From: Halarcobacter ebronensis
Lineage (GTDB): Bacteria; Campylobacterota; Campylobacteria; Campylobacterales; Arcobacteraceae
Reading direction: 5' to 3'
Length of the DNA stretch: 64,000 nucleotides
NCBI RefSeq assembly: GCF_013201825.1
Contig: NZ_CP053836.1
Location: 2,852,001-2,916,000, forward strand
A program made the translations under genes and the position numbers. Below, piece after piece: positions 56,303-64,000 of the stretch (positions are counted from its first letter, which is position 1; every line of letters starts with the position of its first letter). Below the pieces are notes generated by a model that saw only the letters and a program-made list of their open reading frames with translations, searched no databases and had not been told where the DNA came from.

Positions 56303-56972
56303 ATCTTCTCTCTCTTAGATTAAAGTCACTAATCAAATCATCCAAATCTCTTGGAGAAAACTCAGGCCAAAATGTATTTACAAAGAAAAGCTCGGCATAG
56401 GCATTTTGCCATAAAAGGTAGTTTGATAATCTAATCTCACCACTTGTTCTAATTAGCATATCAACATCTGGAACTCCTGCTGTATCTAAGCAGTTTTCAA
56501 AATTCTCTTTTGTTATTTCAAGTTTCTCTTCATTTAACTTTTTTATTGCCCTTAATATCTCATCTTGCGAACCATAATTTAAAGCTAATATTTGTGTAAG
56601 ATTTTTCCCTTGAGAAGTTTGTTCTTGGGTTGTTTTAATTATATTTTGAAGGGATTTAGAAAATTTAGATATATCTCCAATTGCTTTAAATTTTATTCCA
56701 TTATCCAAATATACTTGAAGCTCATTTTTTAAATATTTTTCAAGAAGCTTCATTAGATACTCAACTTCTAATTTAGGTCTATTCCAATTTTCAGTTGAAA
56801 AAGCATATAAAGTTAGATATTCAACTCCAATTTTTGCACAGTGTGTTGTTATATCTCTAACTCTTTTTGCTCCCTCTTCATGTCCTGCTGTTCTTTTTAA
56901 GTTTCTCTCTTTTGCCCATCTTCCATTACCATCCATTATAATGGCAATATGTTTTGGTATTTTATTACTCAT
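56289..56972 (-). CDS. uppS: Undecaprenyl diphosphate synthase
   Basis: A 227-residue cis-prenyltransferase that makes the C55 carrier lipid for peptidoglycan. IIMDGNGRWAKERN with the Mg-binding Asp, LYAFSTENWNRP, and DMLIRTSGEIRLSNYLLWQ are intact. It overlaps coaBC by 8 bp and the prepilin peptidase gene by 14 bp. Confidence 0.96.
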   Translation of the reverse strand: MSNKIPKHIAIIMDGNGRWAKERNLKRTAGHEEGAKRVRDITTHCAKIGVEYLTLYAFSTENWNRPKLEVEYLMKLLEKYLKNELQVYLDNGIKFKAIGDISKFSKSLQNIIKTTQEQTSQGKNLTQILALNYGSQDEILRAIKKLNEEKLEITKENFENCLDTAGVPDVDMLIRTSGEIRLSNYLLWQNAYAELFFVNTFWPEFSPRDLDDLISDFNLRERRFGAL

Positions 56973-58236
56973 CAGATGAAAACTCTTGTTTTAAACTTTC
57001 AATTATCTCTAAAGATATCTCTAATTTTTCACCTTGAAAACTATAAGAACTATCTTCAAATATAAGTTCAATACTATTTGTCTCACTTCCAAAAGAACCG
57101 CTGTTTTTAAGACTATTTAGACAAACTGCATCAACTTTTTTCTTCATTAGCATAGATTTCGCATTATCAAAAGCCACAGTGTCATCCATCTCAGCTTTAA
57201 ATCCAATACTATATATTCCTTCTTTGTCAAGTGAAGATAAAATATCCATATTTTGACTTAATTCAAGATTCCACTTTGTTCCAAGAAGCTCTTTTTTTAG
57301 TTTACCTTCTTGGGGAAATTTAGGCACATAATCACTAACTGCTGCTACCATAAAAAGGTATGGTTTTTTCTTTATTAAACTATTTTTTGAGTCATCCATA
57401 AGTGTTGTTTTACTCATTTTACCTTTTTTTGCAACCCTTATTGAGTCAACCAAATACTCATACATTTCATTACTTGAACTAACAGCTATTGTGTGAATTG
57501 CTTTTGGTAAATTCTCATGACCTCTAGTTGTAACTAAACAGACATCTGCACCCTTTAGATAAAGAGCTAAAGCCATTGATGATGCCATTTTGCCTGATGA
57601 GAAGTTTGAAATATATCTAACCTCATCAATCTTTTCTATGGTTCCGCCACCGCTTAAAACAACTCTTCTATCAAGCCAATAGTTCTCTTTTAAAAGTTCT
57701 CTTGCTGTTTCATAAAAGATATCTATTGGTTCAGCCATAGCTCCATCACCAACATCTTTACATGCAAGCTCTTTTACTTGAGAAGAGATTATTTCAAAAT
57801 TGCAAAGTTTTAACATCTTTAAACTTGCTTGAGTTATTGGATTCTTTATCATATTTGTATTAGCTGCTGGTGCAATAAGTTTTACTTTTGGATATGCTAA
57901 AGCTGCTTGGGTTAAAAGATTGTCTGCAATTCCATTTGCTAGTTTGTTTATAGTGTTTGCAGTTGCAGGAGCAATTACAAAAATATCCGCCCATTTTCCT
58001 ATATCAATATGATTATAGACATCACTTTTATCCCACGACTCTGTCTTTTCACTTAAAACTCTGTTTCCTGAAATTGCCTCAAAAGTAAGTGGAGCAATAA
58101 ATTTTTTTGCAGCTTCACTCATAATCACTTTTACATTTGCTCCAGCTTTTACATATAGTCTTATTAATTCCAAACTTTTATATATTGCAATTGAACTTGT
58201 GACTGCTAAAAGTATATTTTTCTCTTTTAAAAGCAT
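56965..58236 (-). CDS. coaBC: Bifunctional phosphopantothenoylcysteine decarboxylase/synthetase
   Basis: A 423-residue fusion. The N-terminal CoaC flavoprotein has VTSSIAIYKSLELI, the active-site His in YNHIDIGKWAD and the Cys in ELACKDVGDGAMAEP. The usual PAMN segment reads PAANTNM. The C-terminal CoaB domain has ISNFSSGKMASSMA and VSDYVPKF. It makes 4'-phosphopantetheine from phosphopantothenate and cysteine for CoA synthesis. It overlaps glmU by 1 bp. Confidence 0.95.
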   Translation of the reverse strand: MLLKEKNILLAVTSSIAIYKSLELIRLYVKAGANVKVIMSEAAKKFIAPLTFEAISGNRVLSEKTESWDKSDVYNHIDIGKWADIFVIAPATANTINKLANGIADNLLTQAALAYPKVKLIAPAANTNMIKNPITQASLKMLKLCNFEIISSQVKELACKDVGDGAMAEPIDIFYETARELLKENYWLDRRVVLSGGGTIEKIDEVRYISNFSSGKMASSMALALYLKGADVCLVTTRGHENLPKAIHTIAVSSSNEMYEYLVDSIRVAKKGKMSKTTLMDDSKNSLIKKKPYLFMVAAVSDYVPKFPQEGKLKKELLGTKWNLELSQNMDILSSLDKEGIYSIGFKAEMDDTVAFDNAKSMLMKKKVDAVCLNSLKNSGSFGSETNSIELIFEDSSYSFQGEKLEISLEIIESLKQEFSSDE

Positions 58237-59531
58237 TACTCTTTCCCAAAAAATTTATAATAAAAGTTTTTAACAAGTTTCATTGGTGCTCTATTTATTG
58301 CCAAATTTCCACTTGAAATATCTTTCGTTACACAAGTTCCTGCTGCAAGCATTACCTCATCTTCTATTGTTACAGGAGCAACCAACTGACAATCTGAACC
58401 TATAAACACATTTTTTCCTATAATGGTTTTGTGTTTATTTACTCCATCATAGTTACAAGTAATACAACCTGCTCCTACATTTGTTCCTTCATCTATTTCA
58501 CAGTCACCAAGATATGATAAATGCCCTGCTTTTACCCCATTTAATTTTGCTTTTTTTGCTTCAACAAAATTTCCTAAATGGGTATTTTTTAGATATGAAC
58601 CAGGTCTTACTCTAGCCATTGGTCCAATATCTGAATCTTCTAATGTTGAGTCCTCCACAATAGAGTTTGTTTTAACATGTGAGTTAATAATAACTGCATT
58701 AGAAAGAAGAGAAACTCCATTTTCTATTATAGATTCTCCCTCTATTTTTACACCCTCTTCTATATAGATAGTCTCAGGTAGTCTCATAATAACACCGTTA
58801 CTCATAAACTCATTTTTGATTCTATTTTGATGGATTACTTCAGCCAAGGCTAAATCAACTTTTGAATTAACACCTTTAAAATTCTCTTCACTAACAAAAA
58901 TAGGTTTTAAATCTCTTTTTTGAGAGATTGCAAACTCTATTAAATCGGTTATGTAATACTCTTTTTGAGCATTATGATTAGTTAGTTTAGGCAAATTCTC
59001 AAGTAAAAATTTTGTGTCAAACTGATAAATACCAGCATTTGCCGTTGTTATTTTAAGTTCATTCTCTTTTGCATCTTTTTGTTCAACAATTCTCTTTACA
59101 TTCCCGTTTTCAATAACTACTCTTCCATATCCAGATGCATCTTCTAACTTTAAAACTGACATAACAATAGTTGCTTCCAAATCAAACTTTTCAAGTTCAT
59201 TTGCTTGAATAAGTGGCATATCTGCATTTAAAACTAAAGTCTTTTCATATTTAGGTTTTATTCCCATAACAGCACCACCTGTCCCTGGATAATTTTCATG
59301 ATCTTGGATTACAAAATTTATATTATCTTTTGAAAAATATTTTTTTATACTCTCTTCAACTAATTTTGCTTGATGATAAAGTACAACTGTAATATCATCA
59401 CTAATTTTTAAAGCCTCTTTAATTGAGTAATAAAGCATTGGTTTACCTGAAATCTTGTGCAATACCTTTGGTAAAGTAGATTTCATTCTTGTTCCAGCAC
59501 CTGCTGCTAAAATAATAATTGATTTATTCAT
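58236..59531 (-). CDS. glmU: Bifunctional GlmU (N-acetylglucosamine-1-P uridyltransferase / acetyltransferase)
   Basis: A 431-residue enzyme making UDP-GlcNAc. The N-terminal uridyltransferase has [20 protein letters not shown]. The C-terminal left-handed beta helix has [32 protein letters not shown] and [16 protein letters not shown] with the acetyltransferase His and Lys positions. It lies 2 bp from the ankyrin gene and overlaps coaBC by one base. Confidence 0.96.
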   Translation of the reverse strand: MNKSIIILAAGAGTRMKSTLPKVLHKISGKPMLYYSIKEALKISDDITVVLYHQAKLVEESIKKYFSKDNINFVIQDHENYPGTGGAVMGIKPKYEKTLVLNADMPLIQANELEKFDLEATIVMSVLKLEDASGYGRVVIENGNVKRIVEQKDAKENELKITTANAGIYQFDTKFLLENLPKLTNHNAQKEYYITDLIEFAISQKRDLKPIFVSEENFKGVNSKVDLALAEVIHQNRIKNEFMSNGVIMRLPETIYIEEGVKIEGESIIENGVSLLSNAVIINSHVKTNSIVEDSTLEDSDIGPMARVRPGSYLKNTHLGNFVEAKKAKLNGVKAGHLSYLGDCEIDEGTNVGAGCITCNYDGVNKHKTIIGKNVFIGSDCQLVAPVTIEDEVMLAAGTCVTKDISSGNLAINRAPMKLVKNFYYKFFGKE

Positions 59532-59532
59532 C

Positions 59533-61473
59533 TCACCCTTTCAGTGTCTCTTCTATCTCTTTTTTAAGGTTTTGAGTAACCTCTTCTATAGCTTTTCTCA
59601 TCTTTTCATCTGTAATATTTGCATTTAAAAGCTTATCTAGATTTTTTTCTCTCTCTTTAAAAAACTTGGCAACTGGTTTGCTCTTTTTATTGTGATTGTA
59701 CATCAATACACCAGACATAATCAGAACAATAACTAACTTTGTATGCCCTAAAATAGCTGCATAATTTAAAAGTGTAAAACCAGCGTAGTCAGGTTCATTA
59801 ATATCTGCTCCTGCTGAGATAAGAAGTCTGGCAATTTTATAGTTACCCTTCCATTGAGTATGCATTAATGCCGTACGCCCTTGTTTGTCTTTTATATTTA
59901 GATTAACTTTTTTTGTCAGTAGTTTTTCAACAACTTCCATATTATCTGCTAGTACTGCTTTATGAATTACTGTTCTTCCATCATTGTCTATAATATTTAC
60001 ATCAACTCTATATTTAAGAACAAAAACTAATCTCTCCAAAAAGTTCTCTTTCTCTTTTTGGTTTACTATTTTTAATCCTCTATCTACCAAATAAGATAGC
60101 GGAGTATTATTATCATTGTCAATTAAATTTAAATCTGCTCCTGCATTAACTAAAACTCTTATAAGCTCAAGATTGTTTTCAATTAGTGCATCAAAAATAA
60201 CTGTTTTTCCATCTGATCTTTGGTCATTTATTCTTGGTTTAAAAAGAAGCATTTTTTTAAGCATAGGAATATAGTTTTCAGTATCATCAATCTCAAAAAA
60301 TCTTCTTGAACTTGGTTTTTTATGGTTCATAGTGATTAAAACTGCTTCTGCAAGTTCATCTATAACTGTTTTTTCATTGAAGTCTCTATGATCAACATCT
60401 GAACCAAGCGAGATTAGATGGTCAATCATCTGCATATTTTTTGATCCTTTTAATACAGCATCAAAAAGTACCGTTCTTCCTTCATTATCTTGAGCATTAA
60501 TATCAGCACCAGATGCAACTAAAAAATTAATTGTATCTAAGTTTCCTCTATCAACTTCTTTGTAAAGTACTGTTTTACCATACTCATCAACCCTATCAAT
60601 AGCCAAACCTAAATCAATAAGAATTCCTGTAAGCTTTAGATAATTTCTCTCTTTTGTTACAAGCTTATATTTTCCCTCAGTTTTTGTATCTTCATCTTTC
60701 AAAATAGAGAGAATTTTTAAAATTTCATCAAGTATAGTCTTCCCTGAAAAATCTTTTATATTTAAATTTGCACCTCTTTTTAGAAGAAGTTCAATGGTAT
60801 CAATATTTTGAGAACCTAAAATAACAGCATTAAACAGAGCATTTTGTCTTTTTTTGTCTAATGCATTTACATCTATTCCATTTGAAATTAAAAATTTGGT
60901 AATTTCTGGATTCTCTTTTAGTACAGCTGTAAAAAGTACTGTTTGCCCATTGTTATCAACAATATTAATATCGTCTATATTATTTACAATCTCTTTGATA
61001 ATCTCTAAGTTTCCACATTCAACTGCATCAAAAAGTGCGGTTTTCCCATAATGGTCAGTAATTAATAAATCAGGATTTTTAGTCATTAAAATTTTAAAGG
61101 CTTTTTCATTATCTTCCAAAGCCACATCATGCATTATTGTTCTACCAGATGAATTGATATGATTAATTGAAGCACCTTGATCAAGGAGGAATCTTATCAT
61201 CATTCCATCCATTTTATCTACAGCTTCACTTAAAACAGTTTTCCCATAATTATCTTCTGCATTGATATCAATACCATTTTGAATCAATATCTTAATAGAC
61301 TCTATTCTTCTTTTTGCCGCTAAATCAAAAAGAATTGTTCTACCTTTTGCATCTCTTCTGTTTAAGTTTACTCCGCTGTCAATAATTGATTGTACTTTTT
61401 TCTCATCAATATAATCTTTTAAAAGTTCTCTTTGAAGTAACTCTGCACTATCACTTTTAAATATGCCCAGCAT
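59533..61473 (-). CDS. Large ankyrin-repeat protein
   Basis: A 646-residue soluble protein made almost wholly of ankyrin repeats (about 16 by eye, from residue 35 to 600). Recurrent signatures are GRTILFDAA-like, D-N-x-G-K-T-V and L-L-x-x-G-A-D-I-N. A charged coiled-coil-like C-terminus follows. A short hydrophobic stretch near 585-600 ([16 protein letters not shown]) lies within the last repeat. No signal peptide is seen. It presumably scaffolds a protein complex. It heads a packed operon with glmU, coaBC and uppS. Confidence 0.87.
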   Translation of the reverse strand: MLGIFKSDSAELLQRELLKDYIDEKKVQSIIDSGVNLNRRDAKGRTILFDLAAKRRIESIKILIQNGIDINAEDNYGKTVLSEAVDKMDGMMIRFLLDQGASINHINSSGRTIMHDVALEDNEKAFKILMTKNPDLLITDHYGKTALFDAVECGNLEIIKEIVNNIDDINIVDNNGQTVLFTAVLKENPEITKFLISNGIDVNALDKKRQNALFNAVILGSQNIDTIELLLKRGANLNIKDFSGKTILDEILKILSILKDEDTKTEGKYKLVTKERNYLKLTGILIDLGLAIDRVDEYGKTVLYKEVDRGNLDTINFLVASGADINAQDNEGRTVLFDAVLKGSKNMQMIDHLISLGSDVDHRDFNEKTVIDELAEAVLITMNHKKPSSRRFFEIDDTENYIPMLKKMLLFKPRINDQRSDGKTVIFDALIENNLELIRVLVNAGADLNLIDNDNNTPLSYLVDRGLKIVNQKEKENFLERLVFVLKYRVDVNIIDNDGRTVIHKAVLADNMEVVEKLLTKKVNLNIKDKQGRTALMHTQWKGNYKIARLLISAGADINEPDYAGFTLLNYAAILGHTKLVIVLIMSGVLMYNHNKKSKPVAKFFKEREKNLDKLLNANITDEKMRKAIEEVTQNLKKEIEETLKG

Positions 61474-61525
61474 ATAAAAACCCCTAACTTATATAAGTCA
61501 TAGATTATACCAAAATAATTTTTAA

Positions 61526-63058
61526 TTAATCTCTTCTTCCTCTAAAAGCCCTTGGTTTAAACTCTCTGCTTATAGGCTTCTTTTCTATATCTGCTCTTAA
61601 ATTTGCTTTTAAGGATTTTTCAATAAATGAGTTAAAACTATCCCTTAAAATGACAGCCTTTTCATAATCTGGGAAAATATCTGGAAATTTATATGATAAC
61701 CACAGATATAAAGAGATTTTTTTTACTTCATCTTCAACTAATAACAAATCTTTTTGTGTGATTGCTTTTTTAGGAAGAGTAATTGAAGGCTTATATCTAC
61801 ACACTCTTTTTTTAACTACAGCTGCAACATAAGCATCAAACGCTTGAATAATAATTGTAGATTTTGCTGTAATTGGAGCTTGTGATAAAAGATACTTCTC
61901 TTCTAATGTTAACTTTTCTTTATTATCAACTATTGTTGAAGCCTCAATCATTGAACTTATGTTAGCAGCTTTAAAAGGACCATCAAACTTCATATTTTTA
62001 TTAAAAAATTTTAAAATTTTTGTTAAAGAGTTTGTTTTTATATGTGAAGATAAGTCTAAAAGCTGGTCACTGCTCATTTTTACATTAAAAGGAGGTTTTA
62101 TTGTTTTTATTGGTTGTTCAAACTCCTCTTTTATATAAGCTAAAACATCCCTTCTTGTTGCTCCTAAAAATCCCACTTGATGATGACCATATCTTCCTGC
62201 ACGACCTGCAATTTGAACAATCTCGTTTACAGTTAATTTTCTTCTACTTTTACCATCAAACTTTGTATCAGTTGTAAAAAGAAGATTTTTTATTGGAAGA
62301 TTAAGTCCCATTGCAATGGCATCTGTTGCTATTAAAATATCACTTCTTTTTTCCCTAAATCTTCTTGCTTCATCACGTCTTACTTCAGGTGATAAATTCC
62401 CATAAATTACAGATACTCTATATTTTTTTTGAAGTCTTTGTTTTAGCTTTAAAACATCACTTCTTGAAAAAGCTATTAGGGCAGTCCCCTCTTCTAAATG
62501 TTCAAATGAGGTAAATCTAGCCAATACCTTTAGTGGAGTTTTTCTTTGGAATTTTACTATTTCAAGCTCTTCGCCTAAATATTGAGCAATTTTTTTAACC
62601 GCATCAAGGGCATTTACACTTCCTGTCATAATAACAGTTTTTGCTGGAGCTCCAATAATTGCATTTACCCAAGCCCAACCTCTATCTTCATCCTCTAACA
62701 TCTGAACTTCATCAATTATTGCCAAATCAACATCTAAATTAAAATCCAACATCTCAATTGTTGAACAAACGTGAGATGCATCTTCATCAATTAGTTGTTC
62801 TTCTCCTGTTATTAAAGAAGCTTCAATATTATTCTCTTTTAAATCTTCATACCCTTCAAGTGCTAAAAGTCTAAGTGGGGCTAAATATACTCCACTATTT
62901 AAACTTTTTAATTCACTCATTGCACTATAGGTCTTTCCTGAGTTAGTAGGACCAACAAAAAATTTTAGTTTTCTATTCATACTTCTTGCTAGTGGGAATA
63001 GGGATTTTAAATCACAGTTTAGCAGTGATTGTAGCTGTTCTTGGAAAGTCTCTTTCAT
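61526..63058 (-). CDS. SUV3-like superfamily 2 RNA helicase
   Basis: A 510-residue helicase with Walker A FFVGPTNSGKTYSAMSELK (shown in part), LAPLRLLALEGYE, DEAD-box equivalent IIDEVQMLEDEDRGWAW, motif III-like MTGSV, and motif VI VQIAGRAGRYGHHQVG. The GPTNSGKTY, DEVQM and RGWAW set is diagnostic for the SUV3 family known from mitochondria, where it works with RNA-degrading complexes. A basic C-terminus (KKPISREFKPRAFRGRRD) may bind RNA. It is divergent from trmA. Confidence 0.9.
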   Translation of the reverse strand: MKETFQEQLQSLLNCDLKSLFPLARSMNRKLKFFVGPTNSGKTYSAMSELKSLNSGVYLAPLRLLALEGYEDLKENNIEASLITGEEQLIDEDASHVCSTIEMLDFNLDVDLAIIDEVQMLEDEDRGWAWVNAIIGAPAKTVIMTGSVNALDAVKKIAQYLGEELEIVKFQRKTPLKVLARFTSFEHLEEGTALIAFSRSDVLKLKQRLQKKYRVSVIYGNLSPEVRRDEARRFREKRSDILIATDAIAMGLNLPIKNLLFTTDTKFDGKSRRKLTVNEIVQIAGRAGRYGHHQVGFLGATRRDVLAYIKEEFEQPIKTIKPPFNVKMSSDQLLDLSSHIKTNSLTKILKFFNKNMKFDGPFKAANISSMIEASTIVDNKEKLTLEEKYLLSQAPITAKSTIIIQAFDAYVAAVVKKRVCRYKPSITLPKKAITQKDLLLVEDEVKKISLYLWLSYKFPDIFPDYEKAVILRDSFNSFIEKSLKANLRADIEKKPISREFKPRAFRGRRD

Positions 63059-63122
63059 GTGAGTATTATAGTAAATAGAATATAATATTAGATTAAATCA
63101 AATTATTACATTAGGGAAATTA

Positions 63123-64000
63123 ATGCATTGTGAATATTTTGGCAAATGTGGAAGCTGTACACTTTATGACAAATCTTATGAAGAACAACTAAATTTCAAG
63201 ATTCAAAGGGAGAAAAATAGGTTTAGCAATCTAACAAACTTAGAGTTTGAAATCATAAAAAGTGATGAAAAAAACTTTAGAAACAGAGCAGAATTTAGAA
63301 TCTGGAAAAGCTTTGATGAAAATAACAATCCAACAATCTCTTATGCCATGACGGGTTTTGATAAAAAGCCAGTTGAAATTAATAGTTGTGAAATAGTAAC
63401 TTTGCATATAAAAGAGATTATGCACAAACTTTTAAAAGAGATTAAAAAAGATGAAATTTTAAAACATAAACTCTATGCAGTTGAATTTTTAAACTCAACA
63501 ATAGATGATATGTTAGTAACACTAATCTATCATAAAAAACTTGATCTATTATGGGAAACAAAAGCAAAAGAGATTGAAAAATTATTAAATATTAAAATAA
63601 TTGGTAGAAGTAGAGGTCAAAAAGTTATTTTATCAAAAGAACATATTAATGAAGAGCTTAATATTGATAATAAAAAATATAAATTCTTATATCAAGAGGG
63701 TGGCTTTACTCAACCAAACAGCAAAGTAAATGAAAAAATGATTACCTGGGTATTAAGCAACCTTGAACAATCAAATAAAGATTTGTGTGAACTATATTGT
63801 GGAGGGGGGAATTTCACAATTGCATTAAGTCAAAAATTCAATAAAGTTCTTGCAACTGAGATATCTAAAACTTCAATCAAATCTGCCCTTAAAAATTGTC
63901 AATTAAATGAAGTTACAAATATAGATTTTATAAGAATGAGTGCCGAAGAGTTTGTTGAAGCCTTAGAAGAGAAGAGAGAATTTAACAGACTAAAAGACAT
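63123..64000 (+). CDS. trmA: TrmA-like tRNA (uracil-5-)-methyltransferase (3' end off window)
   Basis: Open from the ATG at 63123 to the right edge (292 codons plus 2 bases), so the catalytic C-terminus is missing. RNRAEFRIW, FTQPNSKVNEKMITWVLSNL and LYCGGGNFTIAL match TrmA, which makes 5-methyluridine at tRNA position 54. The N-terminus has a C3xxxxxC9xxC12 cluster with a further Cys89. This resembles the [4Fe-4S] site of RlmD/RlmC rather than E. coli TrmA. It is divergent from the SUV3-like gene across a 64-bp promoter region. Confidence 0.9.
   Translation, partial: MHCEYFGKCGSCTLYDKSYEEQLNFKIQREKNRFSNLTNLEFEIIKSDEKNFRNRAEFRIWKSFDENNNPTISYAMTGFDKKPVEINSCEIVTLHIKEIMHKLLKEIKKDEILKHKLYAVEFLNSTIDDMLVTLIYHKKLDLLWETKAKEIEKLLNIKIIGRSRGQKVILSKEHINEELNIDNKKYKFLYQEGGFTQPNSKVNEKMITWVLSNLEQSNKDLCELYCGGGNFTIALSQKFNKVLATEISKTSIKSALKNCQLNEVTNIDFIRMSAEEFVEALEEKREFNRLKD

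Overview
The window is AT-rich chromosomal DNA of a Campylobacterota bacterium, most likely an Arcobacter-group organism. This rests on the protein sequences (CprRS next to HtrA, short HrcA, HisKA_2 and Trans_reg_C signalling pairs, Campylobacterota-type TrmA), on very strong A/T codon preference and on the gene order. I see no insertion sequence, prophage, CRISPR array or rRNA. Species-level naming is not possible from the sequence alone.

Layout. 1-6.6 kb is a sugar-phosphate and alpha-glucan block: a nucleotidyltransferase/phosphohexomutase-like fusion (cut by the left edge), ATP-type phosphofructokinase and GAPDH on the minus strand, divergent from a GH57 glucanotransferase and an ArsC/Spx-like protein. 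A perfect symmetric inverted repeat sits in the divergent promoter. 6.75-11.9 kb is a TonB uptake operon: a structured leader, an outer-membrane receptor, a membrane polyferredoxin, then ExbB, ExbD and TonB. 11.9-23.7 kb is a signalling island: a degenerate and apparently frameshifted sensor kinase, a 7TMR-DISM kinase with a response regulator, a LuxI/FeeM-type acyl-signal synthase homologue, a second paralogous regulator, a chemoreceptor, and a further kinase/regulator pair. 23.9-28.4 kb encodes a DmsABC-type reductase and its TorD-family chaperone, followed by a strong terminator and three tRNA genes (Cys, Ser, Leu). 29-34.2 kb holds ilvD and htrA-cprR-cprS. 34.2-45.7 kb is mostly minus-strand housekeeping and envelope genes (dtd, an aminotransferase, marC-like, dsbD, thioredoxin, a c-di-GMP phosphodiesterase, psd, mltA). 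45.8-49.4 kb is hrcA-grpE-dnaK with a CIRCE-like operator and a hairpin-rich grpE-dnaK spacer. 49.5-53.8 kb is a TAXI binding protein convergent with a two-component pair. 53.8-61.5 kb is a tightly packed operon (truA, LptF/G permease, prepilin peptidase, uppS, coaBC, glmU, an ankyrin protein). It is followed by a SUV3-like helicase and a divergent partial trmA.

The most interesting system is at 14.09-18.3 kb. A protein with almost the full LuxI catalytic residue set, at LuxI spacing, lies between two paralogous response regulators and beside a 7TMR-DISM histidine kinase. A TGTCACAA-N4-TGTCACAA-like tandem repeat with a 12-bp period lies upstream of each of the three transcription units. The synthase's ribosome binding site is also buried in a perfect 8-bp hairpin. 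Together this looks like a self-contained acyl-signal circuit that uses two-component regulators and no LuxR receptor. The function is inferred; the residues and repeats are seen directly.
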